The notes under the pieces: generated by a model | Databases searched by the model: none | Seen by the model: only the letters and a program-made list of their open reading frames with translations | What the model was told of the DNA's origin: nothing | In this document: positions 6,959-11,145 of the stretch, piece after piece | Position numbering within the stretch: the stretch's first letter is position 1 | How the letters are laid out: every line of letters starts with the position of its first letter | Position numbers and translations under genes: made by a program | Origin: an uncultured Alphaproteobacteria bacterium | Lineage (GTDB): Bacteria; Pseudomonadota; Alphaproteobacteria; UBA7887 | Reading direction: 5' to 3' | Assembly: GCA_913044255.1 (NCBI GenBank) | Contig: CAJWOI010000056.1 | Span: forward strand, 1-11,145 | DNA length: 11,145 bases

Positions 6959-9436
6959 TCAGTTTCTTATACGGGATTCAGCGACCTTCTCGATCGTTTG
7001 CTTCAGTTCCGGATTGGCGTTTAGCAATTTATCAAAATCGGAACGCTCTAAAATTAGTAGGTCACTAAAGGATTCAGCAGCCACGTCAGCGGTGCGTGGC
7101 GCATCTTTTAAAAGGGCAATTTCCCCAAAAAAATCACCCGAACCCAATATTACGGTCTCGGTTTCTATTTGTACGGCGATGGCGCCTGAAGACACAAAAT
7201 ACATGGAGTCTCCAGTTTCACCGCGTCGGCAGATTATCTCGCCCGGAATTACCAGCTCTGGCTTGAGCAGGCCTGCAATCGAGTGGATTTTGTCCTCGCT
7301 TAGCCCTTCAAACAGTGGGACCTTTGAAACCAGTTCCTCGGGATTCAGTCCCAAGTCTAAGTTGGGTCGTTCGGCGAACCGTGCCGCACGTTCCTCTACG
7401 TCTTTTTCCAGGTTGGCGTATATCTCTGTACCGATGATGGCTCCCTCATTCAGGCGTTTATATTCTGTTCGCTCACGCCTCAGTGCAACCTGTTGCAAAT
7501 AGCGGAGTTGCAGCTTGCCGGCATAATCTGGATACTGCGCATGCAGCGCATCAAGCGCTGAACGTGTCTTTTCGATACGTACATCCAGCAACTTGCTTAG
7601 TCTGTTTGTTGCCGCATCCCCGACTAGCGAACGGAGATCCTGGACGCCGGTACTGCGTACCTCAGTTAGCACTGCCAGAGTGGCGCGAAGTCGTTGCATC
7701 CGTTCGGAGAGGCGGTGGCTGAGCGGACCCACCAAATTAAAACGTCGCTGAGCTTGCATCGATATGCGGAAACGACGATTGAACTCGAGCATGCTTTCCC
7801 AGATTTCAGCGTAACCTTCGTCACTTCGCGCTTTGGTTGCATCCATTAGCTCGTCAGTCACTGACACCAGCTCTCGTGCGATAGAAGGTTCTACATGACC
7901 TCTGTCGTACTGGGCTAAATATCCCTCGCGTTCCTGTCCAATTGTTGTCATCAGGCCTATTTTAAGCCAGTCCTCTTTGCGCATCGGACTTTCTTTGCGG
8001 TCAGTTTGGCGAATGGCATCGACACGACCCGCGTAGACGCCTGCAACCTGTTCTGCAATTTCGTTCGGGATAGCATGCTCGGAGGCCACTTTAGGCACGG
8101 CGTCAGCAATTTCACTCAGTGCGCGAGCAACGGTGCGGTTGCGGATTGCTAGATCGGCAGGGGACAGCTTGTCTAGTCCAAAACTCTTCATCACCCAGCC
8201 TACAGTGGTGGCATTTACAAATAGTGTAAACAGCACGAAGGCACAAACTAAAGCAGCAATGAAATTGCGTACTTCCTCTGGGAACGCGTCATTCTCAAAA
8301 ATGGCAAGAGCAAGCGCGAGAGAAACAGCGCCACGAAGGCCTCCCCACCACATCACCGTTCGGAATCCAAGACTGACGGGGGCAGCGACCCCTGTTTTGA
8401 TTAGAGCGGGGAGGACTGCATGGGTCAAAAGGCCACGGGCGAAGAAGGCGACGGCGATTAGCACTAGCAGCGTCACCCACATGCCGCCGCTAAACACAGA
8501 CAGAATCTGTGGTACCGACAGGCCGACTAGTACGAAAATCAATGAATTCGCCCAGAACCCAAGATTTTCCCAAGTTTCCGCCAAAAGGTGACAACCTCCG
8601 CCTGAAATGCTGGTCCGGCCGTAGGAACCTATAACCAGGGCCGCGGCGACGACGGCCATGACACCCGAGACGTGCAAATAGTGCTCGGCAACTAGGAAAG
8701 AAAGATACGCTAATGAAATTGTAAGTGTCACCTCAACCAGCGCGATGCCGGCCATTTTGCCGATTACCCAGGCGAAGATCCGAGCCATCACATAGCCAAC
8801 GGCTATTCCACCGGCAAATACCTTAAGGAAATTCATTGCGCCGCCGAATAGGTCGGCATCCGCAGATCCGATGATCATCGCAACTAGAATGTTGAACAAT
8901 ACGATGGCAGTAGCGTCGTTGAAGAGACTCTCGCCTTCAACCAAGATCGCCAAACGTTTTGGTGCACCGAGGTCCTTGAAGATTGCGACCACCGCCACTG
9001 GGTCCGTAGCGGACAAGATTGCACCCAGAAGCAGACAGACTATGAATCCCATACCAGAAACTGCGTAGACGGCGCCGCCGATTAGGAATGCAGATATCAA
9101 GAGGCCTACTATTGCAAGGAAAAGAATCGGTCGAATATCGGCCACGAGCTTTCGTACATCGATAGAAAGACTGCTCTCGAAAATCAGTGCGGGAAGGAAC
9201 ACGAAAATAATTATTTCCGATGTCAGGTCGAAGCTTTCGAAACTGTGGAACAGATCGCTCAATGGTCCGAGATGTGCGCCATGGGTTACGGTTGTCAAAA
9301 GACCTAGCAGGATCCCAACTGCAGCAAGCAGGACCGTATAGGGGAACTTGTAGCGTCTCGAAAACGGCAGTACGAGCACTGCGATGGTGATTAAACCAAA
9401 TAGGCCAAGGATTGTTGTCCAGATGCCTTCGTGCAT
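6959..9436 (-). CDS. NhaP/NHE-type Na+/H+ antiporter with long cytoplasmic region and C-terminal cyclic-nucleotide-binding domain
   Basis: An 825-residue inner-membrane protein. Residues 1 to about 420 are a CPA1 cation/proton antiporter domain with about 12 membrane segments. Motifs include SATDPVAVVA (D145), EGESLFNDA (167-175, with the ND pair N173-D174 of NHE/NhaP proteins) and WGGLRGAVSLA (364-374, with conserved R368). Residues about 425-700 form a charged, mostly helical cytoplasmic linker. Residues about 702-820 are a CNBD with an intact phosphate-binding cassette (GDFFGE at 767-772 and R781 in PRTA). The order of domains recalls the sperm exchanger SLC9C1, minus its voltage sensor. 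The ATG at 9436 follows GGGGA with good spacing. The CNBD closely resembles that of the converging K+ channel: both have KVPLF at the start, MYF, SG and GDFFGE. It probably exports Na+ (or K+) in exchange for protons under cyclic-nucleotide control. Confidence 0.93.
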   Translation of the reverse strand: MHEGIWTTILGLFGLITIAVLVLPFSRRYKFPYTVLLAAVGILLGLLTTVTHGAHLGPLSDLFHSFESFDLTSEIIIFVFLPALIFESSLSIDVRKLVADIRPILFLAIVGLLISAFLIGGAVYAVSGMGFIVCLLLGAILSATDPVAVVAIFKDLGAPKRLAILVEGESLFNDATAIVLFNILVAMIIGSADADLFGGAMNFLKVFAGGIAVGYVMARIFAWVIGKMAGIALVEVTLTISLAYLSFLVAEHYLHVSGVMAVVAAALVIGSYGRTSISGGGCHLLAETWENLGFWANSLIFVLVGLSVPQILSVFSGGMWVTLLVLIAVAFFARGLLTHAVLPALIKTGVAAPVSLGFRTVMWWGGLRGAVSLALALAIFENDAFPEEVRNFIAALVCAFVLFTLFVNATTVGWVMKSFGLDKLSPADLAIRNRTVARALSEIADAVPKVASEHAIPNEIAEQVAGVYAGRVDAIRQTDRKESPMRKEDWLKIGLMTTIGQEREGYLAQYDRGHVEPSIARELVSVTDELMDATKARSDEGYAEIWESMLEFNRRFRISMQAQRRFNLVGPLSHRLSERMQRLRATLAVLTEVRSTGVQDLRSLVGDAATNRLSKLLDVRIEKTRSALDALHAQYPDYAGKLQLRYLQQVALRRERTEYKRLNEGAIIGTEIYANLEKDVEERAARFAERPNLDLGLNPEELVSKVPLFEGLSEDKIHSIAGLLKPELVIPGEIICRRGETGDSMYFVSSGAIAVQIETETVILGSGDFFGEIALLKDAPRTADVAAESFSDLLILERSDFDKLLNANPELKQTIEKVAESRIRN

Positions 9437-9487
9437 TACGTATCCCCATTAAGACTTATGGCTCAGGCGTTACATATCATCATAACG

Positions 9488-9679
9488 TCACGGTTGCACT
9501 TCAGGAATGGGAGTTTCCGCAAAAGGTAACCCCAACCGGTTCCTAGCCATTAACAACAGACGCCTCAACTCTTGTCGGCTATAATTGACTGGATTTCGAA
9601 GATGGGTCTGCAGCCTTTTGGATGCGAGCCATTGCGTAGAGTCCGCAAGGAACTCCGTGTGGAGTGGGTTAACACACAC
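9488..9679 (-). CDS. Possible small hypothetical protein (63 aa) upstream of the antiporter gene
   Basis: An open frame from a GTG at 9679, on the same strand as the antiporter gene and ending 51 bases before it. It ends with a plausible-looking sequence (RQELRRLLLMARNRLGLPF, then AETPIPEVQP) rich in Arg and Leu. I do not recognise the family. Start signals are poor: AGGT abuts the GTG, while a strong GAGGAGG lies near 9700 with no start codon at the right distance. The frame is open upstream to about 9770 on the reverse strand, so it could be a fragment of a lost gene or chance. Confidence 0.22.
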   Translation of the reverse strand: MCVNPLHTEFLADSTQWLASKRLQTHLRNPVNYSRQELRRLLLMARNRLGLPFAETPIPEVQP

Positions 9680-9734
9680 CTGTAGTGCTGAGATAAACCT
9701 CCTCTAGAAGATAAATATACAAGAAAGGTGAGAG

Positions 9735-9749
9735 ACAACTGAAAGTTGT
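9735..9749. promoter_or_regulatory. Perfect dyad ACAACT-GAA-AGTTGT upstream of the ribbon-helix-helix remnant
   Basis: Six-base arms with a three-base centre lie 44 bases before the start of the regulator remnant at 9793. Ribbon-helix-helix proteins often repress their own gene through inverted repeats at this position, so an old operator is possible. It could equally be a small RNA hairpin. Confidence 0.3.
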
Positions 9750-9792
9750 TTCAATCCTTACGTATTACCAAAATAAGAATTTGGAAAAATGA

Positions 9793-10011
9793 ATGTTAGC
9801 AACAGTTGAAAGTAACCAGACAAGAGTATTGATAAATTTCAGGATGTCTAAAACTTTGAAGTAACCCTTTGATTCAGTACACAGATTCAATGCGAGCAAT
9901 CGCACACAGATATTGAATGAGTTGATTAAGTCATATGTTGATGACGAGTTTCCTGTAATGGAGCACCAACACAAACGTCATCAAACCATACTTAATTCCT
10001 TCCATAGATAA
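9793..10011 (+). pseudogene. Ribbon-helix-helix (CopG/Arc-like) DNA-binding protein interrupted by an in-frame stop
   Basis: From ATG 9793 the frame reads 23 residues ending RVLINFRMSKTLK, then TAA at 9862-9864. It then continues in the same frame for 48 more residues starting PFDSVHRFNASNRTQILNE to a TAA at 10009-10011. Read through, the 72-codon product has a beta strand (RVLINFRMS), a first helix and a second helix led by SNRTQILNELIKSYV. This is the pattern of small ribbon-helix-helix repressors, common on plasmids, phages and toxin-antitoxin loci. A single G-to-T change (GAA to TAA) would explain the break. GGAAA lies at good spacing before the ATG, and a hairpin follows the final stop. 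The first piece alone cannot form the fold. The family call is from pattern only; no partner toxin gene is seen. Confidence 0.5.
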
Positions 10012-10016
10012 ATTTT

Positions 10017-10075
10017 AAGCAGTGGCAATAGGATTTTTGGTAGCAAATCCCCATAATTATTTGCCACTGCTTTTT
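10017..10075 (+). terminator. Strong nested hairpin with T-run after the ribbon-helix-helix remnant
   Basis: AAGCAGTGGCAA (10017-10028) pairs perfectly over 12 bases with TTGCCACTGCTT (10061-10072). Inside it, GGATTT (10031-10036) pairs with AAATCC (10045-10050). Ts continue from the stem end to 10075. It begins six bases after the last stop codon of the remnant. A Rho-independent terminator is the simplest reading, though the loop is longer than usual; a structured small RNA is the alternative. Confidence 0.6.
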
Positions 10076-10292
10076 ATTGCGTATTTTATAAGGAGATTAG
10101 AAAATTCTAAGTGTAACAACTAAACCCAGAGGTAAGAGTGAGTTAATTAAACGTATCAACAGTCTTCAGTCTTCGCAACATTGAGGTGGAGATTATTGAA
10201 CCTGTTAACAGATAAAATCCCACCAATTTGAGGAGTGATGTTAGTAGGTGCGTTGGTTCAAAGGATGTCAGTATAGTGCTGATTAAACAACG

Positions 10293-10442
10293 ATGACTGT
10301 GCTCCTGAAGACATTCAATCACTTCCTTGAGGAATACCCTGATAGCAATCCTGAGATTGACACCCTAGATGGTGTGGTTAACAAATTGAATGATGAGTTG
10401 ACTGACTTGGAGGATGGGATAACTAATTTAAAGCAGGCATAA
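10293..10442 (+). CDS. Small acidic hypothetical protein (49 aa)
   Basis: ATG 10293 to TAA 10440-10442 gives 49 residues, strongly acidic and predicted helical, with sequence such as FLEEYPDSNPEIDTLDG and NDELTDLEDG. The heptad-like spacing of hydrophobic residues in the second half suggests a short coiled coil. An in-frame stop lies at 10284-10286, so this is the full frame. No good ribosome-binding site precedes it. The amino-acid make-up is protein-like compared with the random frames around it. I do not recognise a family. It may be a remnant or a small phage-type protein. Confidence 0.35.
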   Translation: MTVLLKTFNHFLEEYPDSNPEIDTLDGVVNKLNDELTDLEDGITNLKQA

Positions 10443-10492
10443 TTTAGGGTGTGGCAAAGAGTCTGTTTCTAGCCAAAAGGAGACATATGGGC

Positions 10493-11145
10493 CTATTCTT
10501 TCTTCAGAACCGCAACGATGGGGGTGGTCATCCATAGTGGTAGATATTCTAAGACGATCCGGAGCCTGGAGATTTTCATAAACTGCCATACTGGTACTAA
10601 TAGCCTTTGTCGTTGGCGATATAGTTCATCTTCATCAAGTCGTTTAAAAGAGCGTAAGAAAAGATTTTCCGTTAATTTGAGTGAAAGGGATTGGCGTTTT
10701 GCTGCCCGCTTAAAACTGAAAACCGATATGAAATTTAGGCTCCGCCACATCGGCTGGTCCTGTATCCCTTTTAGAATGGCTGTAACCCACTCTAGCCGGG
10801 GAAGGCAAATCGTCTTGTAGTGTGGCTCGTAAGGGAAAATGTAGTTTGGGACAAAATGAGCCTGGACTCCACTGTTAGCCATGACAGAAGAAATTTTATC
10901 AAGAACAACATCAATGTTTGGAATGTGTTCCAAAACAGAATGAGAAAAGATAGCATCAAATTTTCCATGTAACTTTGGATTGAGCATATCTGCGCCAATC
11001 CCATACACACGTTCTGTCGGAAATCCGTGTTGAGTCCAAATGGCATTCAAGACGGCGAAATTATTTTCGAACCCACCGCCCCATTCCGAAATCAGCTGTG
11101 GAGATGGCTCTCGCCGACCAATACGCTGCCCTTTGATAAACATAT
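10493..11145 (-). CDS. Class I SAM-dependent methyltransferase, C-terminal part (runs off right edge)
   Basis: The reverse strand encodes at least 216 residues ending at a TAG at 10493-10495. FDAIFSHSVLEHI followed by a helix and a strand (QAHFVPNYIFPY) is the beta-4/beta-5 region of Methyltransf_11-type enzymes, which move a methyl group from S-adenosylmethionine to small molecules, sugars or lipids. The glycine-rich SAM-binding loop is not clearly present; SEWGGGF near the edge might be a degenerate version, or the true loop lies beyond position 11145. An ATG at 11143 is available but is probably internal. The C-terminal 100 residues are basic and lack a recognised domain. It is isolated from the ion-transport genes by the AT-rich segment. 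Substrate unknown; such genes often sit in surface polysaccharide clusters, which the window cannot confirm. Confidence 0.72.
   Translation of the reverse strand, partial: MFIKGQRIGRREPSPQLISEWGGGFENNFAVLNAIWTQHGFPTERVYGIGADMLNPKLHGKFDAIFSHSVLEHIPNIDVVLDKISSVMANSGVQAHFVPNYIFPYEPHYKTICLPRLEWVTAILKGIQDQPMWRSLNFISVFSFKRAAKRQSLSLKLTENLFLRSFKRLDEDELYRQRQRLLVPVWQFMKISRLRIVLEYLPLWMTTPIVAVLKKE

Larger units (their letters stand above)
9690..10490. other. AT-rich, gene-poor segment with small decayed genes
   Basis: GC content falls to about one third here (18 to 22 G+C per 60-base line in the lines counted), against roughly half in the channel and antiporter genes. There is no long gene. The segment holds an interrupted ribbon-helix-helix gene, a strong hairpin, a 49-residue acidic ORF and isolated ribosome-binding-site/start pairs followed by early stops (GAGGAGTG-ATG at 10230-10240; AAAGGAGACAT-ATG at 10476-10489). 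At 10104-10171 one frame reads a Lys/Arg-rich peptide (KPRGKSELIKRINSLQS), and a shift into another frame then gives LRNIEVEIIEPVNR; this resembles a frameshifted small gene behind AAGGAG at 10090. The picture suggests a decaying foreign insert. No integrase, transposase or terminal repeat was found. Confidence 0.5.

Noticed and set aside
6954..7502. Plus-strand open frame of 182 codons, rich in Ser and Arg.
   Set aside because: It is the antisense of the antiporter's C-terminal region; the low-complexity composition is typical of a shadow frame.
9696..9708. Strong GAGGAGG ribosome-binding-site-like sequence on the minus strand.
   Set aside because: No ATG, GTG or TTG lies at the right distance in any frame, so no gene start can be assigned.
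9735..9770. A stretch ending GTTTCAATCC that resembles parts of some CRISPR repeats, next to a dyad.
   Set aside because: It occurs once only; no second copy or regular spacing was found in the window, so there is no array.
9765..9974. Minus-strand open frame of 69 codons in the AT-rich segment.
   Set aside because: It is antisense to the more convincing ribbon-helix-helix remnant, and its Leu/Asn/Ser-rich product fits a chance AT-rich frame.
1..11145. Possible defence system, toxin-antitoxin pair, CRISPR array, tRNA or insertion sequence.
   Set aside because: No toxin partner, repeat array, cloverleaf, transposase or terminal inverted repeats were seen; the regulator remnant alone does not support such a system.

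Overview
The window looks like a piece of a chromosome from a marine or environmental proteobacterium. This is an inference from the gene families (TauD-type dioxygenase, Baeyer-Villiger monooxygenase, SMP-30 lactonase, GMC oxidoreductase, MloK1-like channel), moderate GC and use of GTG starts; no marker gene is present to fix the taxon. Most of the window (1 to about 9680) has a fairly uniform composition. From about 9690 to 10490 it becomes clearly AT-rich (roughly one third GC in the lines counted by hand).

Layout. (1) 1-285, minus: N-terminal end of a GMC flavoprotein oxidoreductase that runs off the left edge. (2) 486-1605, minus: a broken Nramp-family transporter, lacking its first membrane segments and split by a one-base frameshift in a C4 run at 1255-1258. 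(3) 1684-2532, plus: a TauD/TfdA-type Fe(II)/2-oxoglutarate dioxygenase. (4) 2604-4352, minus: a type I Baeyer-Villiger monooxygenase, convergent with the dioxygenase. (5) 4584-5426, plus: an SMP-30/gluconolactonase-like hydrolase, divergent from the monooxygenase across a 231-base control region. (6) 5638-6867, plus: a six-TM potassium channel with a C-terminal cyclic-nucleotide-binding domain (CNBD). (7) 6959-9436, minus and convergent with the channel: an NhaP/NHE-type sodium/proton antiporter that also ends in a CNBD. (8) About 9690-10490: an AT-rich, gene-poor stretch with a ribbon-helix-helix regulator gene interrupted by one in-frame stop, a strong nested hairpin, an acidic 49-residue ORF and isolated ribosome-binding-site/start pairs. 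(9) 10493-11145, minus: the 3' part of a SAM-dependent methyltransferase that runs off the right edge.

How the genes may work together. The oxidoreductase, dioxygenase, monooxygenase and lactonase form a plausible catabolic group: a GMC enzyme oxidises an alcohol, the monooxygenase turns a (cyclic) ketone into an ester or lactone, and the SMP-30 protein opens the lactone. The substrate cannot be read from the sequence. The most distinctive feature is the neighbouring pair of ion transporters, a K+ channel and a Na+/H+ antiporter, each carrying a CNBD with an intact phosphate-binding cassette. This suggests joint control of K+, Na+ and pH by a cyclic nucleotide. No cyclase is visible in the window. 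The AT-rich stretch looks like a decaying small-gene segment acquired from a mobile source, but no integrase, transposase or attachment site is visible.
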